Shown: piece after piece, positions 33,661 through 41,423 of the stretch
Layout: each line of letters begins with the position of its first letter
Numbering within the stretch: position 1 is the first letter of the stretch
Assembly (NCBI GenBank): GCA_003153575.1
Contig: PLZW01000010.1
Coordinates: 1-64,000 of the forward strand
Origin: Acidimicrobiaceae bacterium
GTDB lineage: Bacteria > Actinomycetota > Acidimicrobiia > Acidimicrobiales > RAAP-2
DNA length: 64,000 nucleotides
Direction of reading: 5' to 3'
Program-made: the position numbers and the translations under genes
The notes under the pieces: generated by a model
The model's database searches: none
The model's input: the letters and a program-made list of their open reading frames with translations, nothing else
What the model was told of the DNA's origin: nothing

Positions 33661-34464
33661 ATGATCAACTACGAGGTCGGCGACGACCGTGTCGGTCGTA
33701 TCACCCTGGACCGGCCCGAGGCCCGCAACGCCCTGACCGTGGAGATGCGCGACGACCTGGTGGCCGCCGTGCGGTCGGCCCGGGCCGACAGCCGGGTGCG
33801 GTCGCTGCTGGTGACCGGCACCGGCGACTCGTTCTGCGCAGGCATGGACCTGCGGGCCTCCACGGTGAGTCAGGCGGGGGGAGCCGGCTTCGACCCCCGG
33901 ACCACCAGTGAGGCGCTCCGGATCGGCGTGCAGACCTTCATCCGGGAGCTGTGGGAGCTGGACAAGCCGACGGTGGCCGCCGTCAACGGCACCGCCGTCG
34001 GACCCGGGGCCCACCTGGCCCTGGCCTGTGACTTCGTGCTCGTCCAGCCGACCACCCGGTTCATCTGGTCGTTCGCCCGCTGGGGATTGGTGGTCGACGC
34101 CGGCGGGGCCTACCTCCTGCCCCGCCTGGTCGGGCTGCCCCGGGCCAAGGCCCTCGTCATGCTCGGCGACGAGGTGGTCGGCGCCGACGCCGTGACCTTG
34201 GGCCTCGCCTACCGCTGTACCGACTCGGTCGAGGCCCTGGCCACCGAGGCCGAAGCCCTGGCCGTCCGTCTGGCCGGGGGCCCGACCCGCTCCCTCGGGT
34301 TGTCGAAGCAGCTGCTCAACACCACCTTCGAGACGGCGCTGCCGGTGGCGCTCGAGCGCGAGGGGCAGGCCCAGTCGTTGGCGGCGTGCTCCCCGGAGAT
34401 GGCCGAGGGGATGGCGGCGTTCAAGGAGAAGCGGCCACCGAAGTTCGCCGACCCCGATACCTGA
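33661..34464 (+). CDS. Enoyl-CoA hydratase/isomerase (PaaG-like crotonase)
   Basis: This 267-residue crotonase has DSFCAGMDLRA and GTAVGPGAHLALACD as oxyanion-hole loops. The next segment, FIWSFARWGLVVDAGGAYLLPRLVG, has Asp where PaaG-type isomerases carry theirs, rather than the second Glu of hydratases. A delta-isomerase role on a cyclic or polyunsaturated acyl-CoA is therefore possible. ATG 33661 is 6 bases after TAGCAT, indicating a leaderless transcript. It is divergent from the fused CoA-transferase. Confidence 0.87.
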   Translation: MINYEVGDDRVGRITLDRPEARNALTVEMRDDLVAAVRSARADSRVRSLLVTGTGDSFCAGMDLRASTVSQAGGAGFDPRTTSEALRIGVQTFIRELWELDKPTVAAVNGTAVGPGAHLALACDFVLVQPTTRFIWSFARWGLVVDAGGAYLLPRLVGLPRAKALVMLGDEVVGADAVTLGLAYRCTDSVEALATEAEALAVRLAGGPTRSLGLSKQLLNTTFETALPVALEREGQAQSLAACSPEMAEGMAAFKEKRPPKFADPDT

Positions 34465-34484
34465 GGGCCGGCCGATCCGGGCGG

Positions 34485-35714
34485 TCAGATGACCCGGTCG
34501 GCGCGGTAGCCCTCGAGCTCGTCGTCCGTCAGCCCCACCACCTGGCGCCAGACCTCGTCGTTGTGCTCACCGAGGAGCGGCGCGGGGCGGGGCGGGGTCG
34601 GCTTCCGTCCGTCCAGGCGGGGGAACGGCGCCTGTTGGAGGTGCGGTCCGGCCACCGGGTCGTCGACCTCCACCAGGTCGCCCCGGGCCGCGAAGTGGGG
34701 ATCGGCGAGGATGTCGACCGCCGAGTAGGCCGTCCCCACCGGGACCTCGTGGGCGATGCAGGCCGCCTCGACCTCGGCGGCCGTGCGGGACGACGTCCAC
34801 GCCGCCACCTCGTCGTTTATCTCGTCGGAGCGTGCCGCCCGTTGCGCCAACGTCGCCCACTGCGGTTCGTCGGCCAGGCCGGGGCGGCCCATGGCCGCGC
34901 ACAGCCTCCGGAAATTGGTGTTCGACCCGGCCACGATGCACACGAAGGTGCCGTCCGCGGTGGGGTAGTTGTCGAGCGGGGCCGAGGTGGCCATCCGGTT
35001 GCCCTCCCGCTCCCGGGTCAGGCCCAGCCGGTCCTGGGCCGCTATGGTCCACTCGAGGACGCGCAGGATCGAGCCGTACAGGGGGGCGTCGACCACGCCG
35101 CCCGAGCCGGTGCCCCCGGGTCCGTCGCGCCGGTAGAGGGCGGCGTTGACGGCCGAGGCGGCGAAGGTGCCGGTCAGGTAGTCCGAGATCGACACACCGG
35201 GTCGCACCGGCGGCCGGTCGGGGTAGCCGGTCAGGTGGAGGAGGCCGCCGTAGGCGATGCCCATCCGGTCGAGGCCCGTGCGACCGGAGTAGGGCCCGTC
35301 CTGGCCGAAGACGCTGATGCGGGCCCATACCAGCCGGGGATCGCAGTCGGCGGGGCCGATGCCCCAGGCCTCCATGGCCCCGGGGCGGAAATTCTCGCAC
35401 ACCACGTCGGCGGTGGCGGCCAGCCGGCGGAACAGCTCCTGTCCGGCAGCTTGACGGAGGTCGAGGGTGATCCCCTTGCGCCCGCGCCCCTCGACCGCCC
35501 ACCACATGGAGTAGTCGGGTCCCTCGTCGTCGGTCGGCACGAAGGGGCCGATGGTGCGCATGAAGTCGCCGCCCCGCGGGTCCTCCACCTTGATGATCTC
35601 GGCGCCCATGTCGCCGAGCAGCCCTGCGCAGAACGGCGCGCTGATCCGGGTGCCGACGTCGACGACCCGGATGCCGGCCAGCGGGGGCCGGTGGGCCGCC
35701 GTGGCGTCGGTCAC
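34485..35714 (-). CDS. CaiB/BaiF-family (class III) CoA-transferase
   Basis: This 409-residue protein has the standard family order: LAGIRVVDVGTRISAPFCAGLLGDMGAEIIKVEDP at the N terminus, KGITLDLRQAAG, then LDRMGIAYGGLLHLTG around the site where the catalytic Asp normally sits, and a C-terminal domain with DGTFVCIVAGS. The catalytic position reads RMGIAYG, so an Asp is not evident there; activity should be checked. It would move CoA between a dicarboxylate or other acid and its partner. It is the last of three minus-strand genes after an alpha-type ACAD and a crotonase. Confidence 0.87.
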   Translation of the reverse strand: MTDATAAHRPPLAGIRVVDVGTRISAPFCAGLLGDMGAEIIKVEDPRGGDFMRTIGPFVPTDDEGPDYSMWWAVEGRGRKGITLDLRQAAGQELFRRLAATADVVCENFRPGAMEAWGIGPADCDPRLVWARISVFGQDGPYSGRTGLDRMGIAYGGLLHLTGYPDRPPVRPGVSISDYLTGTFAASAVNAALYRRDGPGGTGSGGVVDAPLYGSILRVLEWTIAAQDRLGLTREREGNRMATSAPLDNYPTADGTFVCIVAGSNTNFRRLCAAMGRPGLADEPQWATLAQRAARSDEINDEVAAWTSSRTAAEVEAACIAHEVPVGTAYSAVDILADPHFAARGDLVEVDDPVAGPHLQQAPFPRLDGRKPTPPRPAPLLGEHNDEVWRQVVGLTDDELEGYRADRVI

Positions 35715-35750
35715 GCTGTCGTCCTCCTCACCCGGGGCGCCGCCAACGGG

Positions 35751-36578
35751 TCAGTCGCGGTGCTCGGCGAAGACTTCGGACATCGACTGCTTCTCCTGGC
35801 GGGCCTCGAGCGCCGACAGGGCCGTCTCGGTGTTGTGCATCCAGTGGTGGGCCATGAAGTGGTACTTCCACGAGGCGTCCTTGCCCATGAAGGTCGCCGT
35901 CTGGTTGAGGGAGTCCTTGACCACCTGGGCGGTGGCCGGGGGCACCAGCGCCACCCGGTCGGCCAGCTCCTCGACCCGCTCGGTGAGCTCGGCGAGGGGC
36001 ACGACCCGGTTGACCAGGCCCAGCCGCCACGCCTCCTGGGCGTCGAGCTTCTCCCCCGTGAAGAGGAACTCTTTCGCCTTGCGGACGCCCAACTCCCACG
36101 GCTCGACCAGCAGCTCCACCCCGGCCCCGGTCATCCGCAGCACCGGGTTCTGGAAGGTGGCGTCGTCGGCGGCCACGATCAGGTCGCACATGCAGGCCAG
36201 CATCATGCCTGCGGCCACGCACGCCCCCTGCACGGCGGCGATGGTCGGCTTGCGGAACGCATACAGCCGCCGGCACCGGTCGACGTACATCACCTGCTCG
36301 TGGCGGAACTTGCCTTCGGGTGTCTCACGCATCTTGCGCCATTCGCCGGCTTCGGTGTCGCCCACCAGCTCCTTCAGGTCGTGGCCGGACGAGAAGTGCT
36401 TGCCTTTGCCGGCCAGGATCACCACCCGCACCTCGTCGTCGGCGTCGGCCAGGTCCAGCGCGTGGTCGATGCCGTCGATCAGTGCTGTGTCCTGGGCATT
36501 GGCCATGCCCGGTCGGTTCATCATGATGGTGGCCACATGGCCACGGGTGCTGTAGAGGACCACCTGGTCATCGTCCAC
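35751..36578 (-). CDS. Enoyl-CoA hydratase/isomerase (crotonase family)
   Basis: This 275-residue crotonase has KHFSSGHDLKEL and VQGACVAAGMMLACMCD as its oxyanion-hole loops, then NPVLRMTGAGVELLVEPWELG. It is paralogous to 10341-11270, sharing the SSGHD and AAGLML/AAGMML signatures and the PWE(F/L)G segment, but lacks that protein's long insert. GTG 36578 lies 6 bases after the stop of the alpha-type ACAD, so the two are co-transcribed. It would hydrate the enoyl-CoA made by that ACAD. Confidence 0.88.
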   Translation of the reverse strand: MDDDQVVLYSTRGHVATIMMNRPGMANAQDTALIDGIDHALDLADADDEVRVVILAGKGKHFSSGHDLKELVGDTEAGEWRKMRETPEGKFRHEQVMYVDRCRRLYAFRKPTIAAVQGACVAAGMMLACMCDLIVAADDATFQNPVLRMTGAGVELLVEPWELGVRKAKEFLFTGEKLDAQEAWRLGLVNRVVPLAELTERVEELADRVALVPPATAQVVKDSLNQTATFMGKDASWKYHFMAHHWMHNTETALSALEARQEKQSMSEVFAEHRD

Positions 36579-36584
36579 GGGGGA

Positions 36585-37838
36585 TCATGCTCCTGTCTTG
36601 GCCGGCGTCTGACGGGCGCCATCCCGGGGGGCCGCCCGGGTCGGTTCGTCCCGGGCCGGGCGGGGCAGGCCGAGCACCCGCTCGCCCAGGATGGTCCGCT
36701 GGATCTCGTTGGTGCCGGCCCACACCGACGAGGCCTGGTAGTAGAGCCACGACCGCTGCCACTGGCCGCCGCCCGGATTGTCGTCGGCCCCTTTTCCGAG
36801 GGACGACGCGTCGCCCAGGACGGCCATGGCCGTGTCGTGGAACCGCTTGCTCATCTCGCTCCAGTAGAGCTTCAGGGCGCTGCCTTCGGGTCCGGGGTCC
36901 TGTCCCTTGGACAGCCGGCTGATGCTGCGGAGGTTGTGCAGCTGGAAGATCTTGACCTCGACGAAGGCCTGGGCCAGGCGCTGGCCCATGCGCACGTCGT
37001 CCAGCCCCCCGTTGGCCGCCGCCAGGCGGAGGAGCTCCTCCAGCAGCTGCATGTGGATCACCAGCTGGCGGGGGTTGGTGCCCCGCTCGTGGGACAGCGT
37101 CGAGTTGGCCACCCGCCAGCCGTCGTGCTCGGGTCCGATCAGGCGGTCGGCGGGTACGAACACCCCGGACAGGAAGACCTCGTTGAACTCGGCCTCGCCG
37201 GTCAGCTGCACCAGGGGGCGGACCTCGACCCCGGGGGCGTGCATGTCGACGACCAGGTAGGAGATCCCCCGGTGCTTGGGGGCCTCGGGATCGGTGCGGG
37301 CCAGGCACACGCCCCAGTCGGCGAACTGGGCGTAGGAGGTCCACACCTTCTGACCGTCGAGCACCCACCCGCCCTCGACCGGCGTGGCCCGGGTGGACAC
37401 CCCGGCCAGGTCGCTGCCCGCACCGGGCTCGCTGAACAGCTGGCACCAGAGGGCGTCGGCGGTCAGGATGCCCGGCAGCCACCGGGTCTTCTGCTCCTCG
37501 GTACCGTGGGCCAGGAGCGTCGGGCCGGCCAGGTTGATCCCGATCCGCCCGACCATCTCGGGTGCCCTCGCCCGGGCCAACTCCTCTTGGACGATGAAGT
37601 GCTCGGTGGGGCCGGCGCCCCGTCCGCCGTAGGCCTCGGGCCAGGTCACGCCCACCCACCGGTCGGCGGCCAGGGAAGCCTGCCACCGTCGGCCGAAGTC
37701 CACTTCGTCGGCCAGGTCGTCGAAGCGCGGCGGCAGTCCCTGGCCGTACTCCCACGGCAGGTGGGCGTGGAGCCAGGAACGGATGTCCGCCCGGAGGTCC
37801 CGCTCGGCCGGGGCCGGACTCAGGTCCACGTGGCCCAC
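36585..37838 (-). CDS. Acyl-CoA dehydrogenase, alpha-type subunit of split pair
   Basis: This 417-residue ACAD has WCQLFSEPGAGSDLAGVS, GQKVWTSYAQFADWG and the closing WAGTNEIQRTILGERVLGLP. It lacks the catalytic-Glu motif, which is found instead in the divergent neighbour 37873-38952. Both are very like the two halves of the fused ACAD at 57478-59691, so they should form one heteromer. The start is GTG 37838 or GTG 37829. A 10-residue leader ORF starts 7 bases after a TAGTAT box and overlaps this start. The C-terminal 25 residues are unconserved. Confidence 0.9.
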   Translation of the reverse strand: MGHVDLSPAPAERDLRADIRSWLHAHLPWEYGQGLPPRFDDLADEVDFGRRWQASLAADRWVGVTWPEAYGGRGAGPTEHFIVQEELARARAPEMVGRIGINLAGPTLLAHGTEEQKTRWLPGILTADALWCQLFSEPGAGSDLAGVSTRATPVEGGWVLDGQKVWTSYAQFADWGVCLARTDPEAPKHRGISYLVVDMHAPGVEVRPLVQLTGEAEFNEVFLSGVFVPADRLIGPEHDGWRVANSTLSHERGTNPRQLVIHMQLLEELLRLAAANGGLDDVRMGQRLAQAFVEVKIFQLHNLRSISRLSKGQDPGPEGSALKLYWSEMSKRFHDTAMAVLGDASSLGKGADDNPGGGQWQRSWLYYQASSVWAGTNEIQRTILGERVLGLPRPARDEPTRAAPRDGARQTPAKTGA

Positions 37839-37852
37839 TCGCTCGGTGACAT
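37820..37852 (-). CDS. Leader ORF (10 aa) overlapping ACAD start
   Basis: On the minus strand ATG 37852 opens MSPSEWATWT and ends at 37820, overlapping the GTG start(s) of the ACAD in another frame. It lies 7 bases after TAGTAT, giving a leaderless transcript. Ribosomes finishing here are placed to restart at the ACAD. Confidence 0.4.
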   Translation of the reverse strand: MSPSEWATWT

Positions 37853-37859
37853 CGGCGTC

Positions 37860-37866
37860 ATACTAT
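37860..37866. promoter_or_regulatory. Shared symmetric -10 box, bidirectional promoter
   Basis: ATACTAT reads as TACTAT on the plus strand (37861-37866, 6 bases before ATG 37873) and TAGTAT on the minus strand (37865-37860, 7 bases before ATG 37852). One near-palindromic element can thus start leaderless transcription both ways, toward the beta-type and alpha-type ACAD genes. Confidence 0.6.
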
Positions 37867-37872
37867 CCAGCC

Positions 37873-38952
37873 ATGGACTTCGACCTCTCGGCCGAGCAGC
37901 AGGAACTGCAGGAGGCGGCCCGGCATCTGTTGGACGACCGGGCGGGGTCGGCACAGGTGCGCGCCCACCTGGCGTCGGGGGATCCCTACGACCGGGTGCT
38001 GTGGGAGTCCATGGCCGACCAGGGGTGGTGTGCCATCGCCGTCCCCGAGGACGAGGGGGGACTGGGACTCGGCTGGGTGGAGGCGGCGGTGCTGCTCGAA
38101 GAGGTCGGTCGCCACGTGGCCCCGGTGCTGCTGGCCCCGCAGCTGGTGACGCTCGCCGCCCTGTCCGGGCTGTCCGGAGTCGACGACCTCCGCGCCGGTC
38201 TGCTGTCCGGATCGGCACTGGGTGCGGTGGCCTGGTCCGCACGTCCTGACGCGGTGCGACTCGACGGCGACCCCGAGAAGCCAAACCTGTCCGGGAGACT
38301 CGGCCCCGTCGAAGGCGCGTCGGTCGCCGATCTCATGGTGGTCGTGGTGCCCGACGGCGTCTACCTGGTCGACCAGGATGCGGTCGGTCGGCCGTCGGCC
38401 CAGCCGGCCATGGACCTGACCCGCACCCTGGCGTGGGTGGACCTCGACGGCACACCGGCGCGCCGCATCGGCGGGGCGGCGGCGTCGGTGCGGCTCGGTG
38501 GTCTCGGCGCGCTGGCCATGTCGGCCGAGCTGCTCGGCGGCAGCGGCCGGGTGCTCGAGCTGGCCACCGAGTACGCCAAGGACCGGATCCAGTTCGGGGT
38601 GCCCATCGGGAGCTTCCAGGCCGTCAAACACCGCTGTGCGGACATGCTGGTCGATGTCGAGGGCATGCGTTCGGCCACGTGGTACGCGGCGTGGGCCGCC
38701 TCGACCGTCGAGCCCGGCTGGGACATGGCCGCGTCCACGGCCAAGGTCTGGTGCGCGGACGCCTCCAAGCGGGTGATGTCCTCGGGCCTCCAGGTCCACG
38801 GGGGGATCGGGTTCACATGGGAGCACGACCTGCACCTGTTCATCAAGCGGGCCCAGTACTCCCAGCTGGCCTACGGCGACGCCGCCCACCACCGGACGAC
38901 ACTGGCCGCCGGGCTCCGGTCGCTCGTGGAGGCCGGCACCGGGGTGATGTGA
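37873..38952 (+). CDS. Acyl-CoA dehydrogenase, beta-type subunit of split pair
   Basis: This 359-residue protein starts MDFDLSAEQQELQEAARHLL and carries YAKDRIQFGVPIGSFQAVKHR and VHGGIGFTWEHDLHLFIKRA, where Glu317 is the expected catalytic base. It ends soon after, without the GGTSEIQR closing motif. These features complement the divergently transcribed alpha-type gene 36585-37838. ATG 37873 is 6 bases after TACTAT and should be translated from a leaderless mRNA. The N-terminal half of 57478-59691 is its closest relative in the window. Confidence 0.92.
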   Translation: MDFDLSAEQQELQEAARHLLDDRAGSAQVRAHLASGDPYDRVLWESMADQGWCAIAVPEDEGGLGLGWVEAAVLLEEVGRHVAPVLLAPQLVTLAALSGLSGVDDLRAGLLSGSALGAVAWSARPDAVRLDGDPEKPNLSGRLGPVEGASVADLMVVVVPDGVYLVDQDAVGRPSAQPAMDLTRTLAWVDLDGTPARRIGGAAASVRLGGLGALAMSAELLGGSGRVLELATEYAKDRIQFGVPIGSFQAVKHRCADMLVDVEGMRSATWYAAWAASTVEPGWDMAASTAKVWCADASKRVMSSGLQVHGGIGFTWEHDLHLFIKRAQYSQLAYGDAAHHRTTLAAGLRSLVEAGTGVM

Positions 38953-38971
38953 GCCCCGCGGCAATGCGCCG

Positions 38972-39433
38972 TCACTGCTCGAAGTAGTAGCGGAGCAGCA
39001 GCTCGGCCACGCACGCCGGCTTGGCCGATCCCTCGGTCTCGAAGACCAGCTCCATCCTGGCCTGCACCCCGCCGCCGCCCAGATCCTCGGCCTCGAGCAG
39101 GGTGGCGCCGAGCCGCAGGCGTGCACCCACCGGCACCGGGCTGGGGAAGCGGACCTTGCCGAGGCCATAGTTGACGCCCATGCGGATGTTCTGCCAGGAG
39201 ACCACGTCGTGGATGAGCATCGGCCCGAGGGAAAGGGTCAGGTACCCGTGGGCGATGGTCCCCCCGAACGGCCCGGAAGCCGCCCGCTCGGCGTCGACGT
39301 GGATCCACTGGTGGTCGCCCGTGGCCTCGGCGAACTGGTTCACCCGTTGCTGGGTGATCTCCAGGTAGTCGCTGTACCCGAGGTGCGTTCCGACCAGTGC
39401 GGTGGCATCGGCGAAGGAGGCGATGGCTATCAT
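38972..39433 (-). CDS. MaoC-family dehydratase ((R)-enoyl-CoA hydratase)
   Basis: This 153-residue hotdog-fold protein has FAEATGDHQWIHVDAERA followed by GPFGGTIAHGYLTLSL, the hydratase-2 motif with catalytic Asp and His. It adds water to a trans-2-enoyl-CoA giving the (R)-3-hydroxyacyl-CoA, which would suit the HSD17B4-like SDR at 29641-30540. ATG 39433 is exactly 6 bases after a minus-strand TACGCT (39445-39440), pointing to leaderless expression. It is a single-gene unit between a convergent ACAD and a divergent luciferase-like gene. Confidence 0.92.
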   Translation of the reverse strand: MIAIASFADATALVGTHLGYSDYLEITQQRVNQFAEATGDHQWIHVDAERAASGPFGGTIAHGYLTLSLGPMLIHDVVSWQNIRMGVNYGLGKVRFPSPVPVGARLRLGATLLEAEDLGGGGVQARMELVFETEGSAKPACVAELLLRYYFEQ

Positions 39434-39439
39434 CCGGCG

Positions 39440-39445
39440 AGCGTA
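39440..39445 (-). promoter_or_regulatory. -10 box, leaderless promoter of MaoC gene
   Basis: Minus-strand TACGCT, then 6 bases, then ATG 39433. No ribosome-binding site fits in between. Confidence 0.5.
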
Positions 39446-39483
39446 TCCCGACGGGGGATCGCGTCGACGGAGCGGGAGTGCCC

Positions 39484-40368
39484 ATGGACCGTCCGGAATT
39501 CTTCCTGTACCTCCCGCAGATGCGCATGGACGTCGGCGCCATCTGCGAGCGGGCGCTGGCCGCCGAGCGCAGCGGGTTCACCGGCATCGCCTTCATGGAC
39601 CACCTGGCGCCGCCGCTGGCCGAGACGTCCCCCATGTACGAGGCGATGACCCTCGCCACCTGGGTGGCCGCCTGCACCACCGACCTCGTCGTCAGCCATC
39701 TGGTGCTGTGCGACGCGTTCCGGCACCCCGCCGTCCTGGCCCGCCAGGCCGTCACCCTCGACCACGCGTCGGGCGGCCGGTTCGAGCTGGCCCTGGGTTG
39801 GGGCTCCGTGGCCGATGAGCTGGCGGCCTACGGGGTGACCGCCGATGCGCCGCCGGCGCGGGTAGCGCGCCTGGAGGAGAGCCTGACCCTCATCCGGTCC
39901 CTGTGGAGCGGTGAGCCGGTCGAGCACCACGGTACATACTTCGACGTCGACTGTGTCGGACAGCGGCCCACGCCGGTCACGTCCATCCCGATCATTGTGG
40001 GTGGCGTCGGACCCCGAACTCTCGAACTGGTGCGGCGGCACGCCGACTGGTGGAACGTGCCCGTCTACGGATTGGACCGACTGGAGGAGCTGCGGCCGAC
40101 AGCGGGGACGGCCCGGGTCTCCACCCAGCACCTGGTGGCTTTCGTGCCGAGCGGTGCCGACCGGGGATCGACGCTGGCCCTGGCCGAACGGCGCTACGGG
40201 GGGATGACCACAGAGATGCTGACCGGGGGCGGCGACGAACTGGTGGTGGACTTCGCCCGGCTGCGCGCCCGGGGCGCCGACCGGTTCTACGTGTGGCTGG
40301 CCGACTTCGCCCCGACCGCCACCATCGAGGCGTTCGGCGCCGAGGTCATCGGGTCGATGCCGGACTGA
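39484..40368 (+). CDS. LLM-class flavin/F420-dependent oxidoreductase
   Basis: This 294-residue luciferase-like TIM-barrel protein starts MDRPEFFLYLPQMRMD and has GFTGIAFMDHLAPP, a GGRFELALGWGS segment near residue 100 and IPIIVGGVGPRTLEL in the C-terminal half, all standard for the family. It probably uses reduced or oxidised F420, or FMN. ATG 39484 follows GGGAG; an in-frame GTG lies two codons earlier. It differs from the first LLM protein (171-1052) in its N terminus and loop lengths, so the two are not recent duplicates. The substrate is unknown. Confidence 0.86.
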   Translation: MDRPEFFLYLPQMRMDVGAICERALAAERSGFTGIAFMDHLAPPLAETSPMYEAMTLATWVAACTTDLVVSHLVLCDAFRHPAVLARQAVTLDHASGGRFELALGWGSVADELAAYGVTADAPPARVARLEESLTLIRSLWSGEPVEHHGTYFDVDCVGQRPTPVTSIPIIVGGVGPRTLELVRRHADWWNVPVYGLDRLEELRPTAGTARVSTQHLVAFVPSGADRGSTLALAERRYGGMTTEMLTGGGDELVVDFARLRARGADRFYVWLADFAPTATIEAFGAEVIGSMPD

Positions 40369-40377
40369 TCGGCCCGG

Positions 40378-41376
40378 TCACCCGTCGAGGGCGTCGATGA
40401 GGCCCCAGTCCAGGGCGGTGGCCGCGTCGACGGACTCGGTGGCCAGGGCCAGGAACAGTGTCCGGTGGCGGCCGATGCGACGCGGGATGCTCACCGTCCC
40501 GCCGGCGCCGGGAATGAGCCCGAGGTGGACCTCGGGGAGGGAGATGCGGGTGCCGGGTGCGGCCGTCACCCGGCGGGCGAAGGCGGCCAGCTCGATGCCG
40601 GAGCCGACGGCGTCCCCGTGGAGGTGGACGACGACCCGGTCGGCCACCTCGGCGAGCAGGCGTGCCGGGCTCCGGGCGAGACGGAGCAGGTGGGCGGAGA
40701 CCGGGTCGGACCGGGCACCGAACTCGTCGAGGTCGCCGCCACTGCAGAACGAGGGACCGGCCCCGTCGAGGTGCACGGAGTTGATCGAGGGGTCGACCAC
40801 CGCGATCTGGAGCGCCTCGACCAGGCCGTCGCGCATGGACGAGTCGAGGGCGTTGCGCCGATGGGGTCGGTTGAGGGTGATACGCAGCTCGCCGTCCCGA
40901 CGGTCGACGAGGACGGCCGGACCGGGCCCCTCGGCCGGCCGCCTGACGGTCCGGCTGCTGCGCCAACGACTGAACTCGGGACCACCCTGCAGCAGGCCGT
41001 AGGCGGTGGACTCGGCCACCAGTCCGTCGGCCACCGACCGACCGGCCCCGTTGCGGATGAGGACGGCGAGCGTGGTGGCAGCGAGCGGCTGGGCGGTGAC
41101 CGTGCGGGCCAGCGTGGCCAGGGCGGCGGCTCCCGACCGGTCTCGGCTGAGGACCAGGTCGGCCCAGGCCGCAGCGGCGCCCGGCTCGTCGACCAGGGCG
41201 ACGATGACTGCGGGCAGGGTGGCCACCCGGTCGACCAGGGCGTCGTCCGGTGTCGACGGGAACCCTGCGGCGTCCACGACGACCAGCGGCCGGTCCGGGT
41301 GGGCGAAGCGGTCATGGGCCTCGTCCAGGGTCAGGGCCCGGGCGAACTCCTTGCCCGCCACGGGTTCGATGTCCAT
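40378..41376 (-). CDS. Crotonase-family protein with remnant N-terminal domain
   Basis: Residues 155-332 of this 332-residue protein form a crotonase core: GPSFCSGGDLDEFG, HGDAVGSGIELAAFA and ISLPEVHLGLIPGAGGTVS, with a catalytic-type Glu. Residues 1-150 are not a normal crotonase extension. They contain RPLVVVDAAG and, near residue 140, VAESTAYGLLQGGPEFSRWR, which resembles the C-terminal helix of crotonases, so this may be the worn second half of another crotonase domain. The start ATG 41376 begins MDIEPVAGKEF. It is divergent from a circularly permuted CaiB-like gene across 47 bp. Roles of the N-terminal part are unknown. Confidence 0.82.
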   Translation of the reverse strand: MDIEPVAGKEFARALTLDEAHDRFAHPDRPLVVVDAAGFPSTPDDALVDRVATLPAVIVALVDEPGAAAAWADLVLSRDRSGAAALATLARTVTAQPLAATTLAVLIRNGAGRSVADGLVAESTAYGLLQGGPEFSRWRSSRTVRRPAEGPGPAVLVDRRDGELRITLNRPHRRNALDSSMRDGLVEALQIAVVDPSINSVHLDGAGPSFCSGGDLDEFGARSDPVSAHLLRLARSPARLLAEVADRVVVHLHGDAVGSGIELAAFARRVTAAPGTRISLPEVHLGLIPGAGGTVSIPRRIGRHRTLFLALATESVDAATALDWGLIDALDG

Positions 41377-41386
41377 CCTCCGAGGG

Positions 41387-41392
41387 TAATGT
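41387..41392 (+). promoter_or_regulatory. -10 box ahead of leader ORF and CaiB-like gene
   Basis: TAATGT lies 9 bases before ATG 41402 of a 6-codon leader ORF. A weak -35 candidate (TTCGAT, 41365-41370) gives a 16-base spacer. Confidence 0.4.
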
Positions 41393-41401
41393 TCGACGGC
41401 C

Positions 41402-41422
41402 ATGAGCGACGTGGACGGCTGA
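41402..41422 (+). CDS. Leader ORF (6 aa) just before CaiB-like start
   Basis: ATG 41402 encodes MSDVDG and stops at 41422, one base before the TTG of the next gene. It begins just downstream of a TAATGT box. Similar mini-ORFs precede other genes here. Confidence 0.3.
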   Translation: MSDVDG

Positions 41423-41423
41423 G

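Noticed and set aside
36579-36600. Mini-ORF at the ACAD/crotonase junction (ATG within GGAGCATGA)
   Set aside because: It arises from the ACAD stop codon context, has no promoter and is better explained by normal reinitiation at GTG 36578.
36585-38952. The divergent alpha- and beta-type ACADs as a broken single gene
   Set aside because: They are on opposite strands, each has its own start and stop, and both correspond to complete known subunit types.
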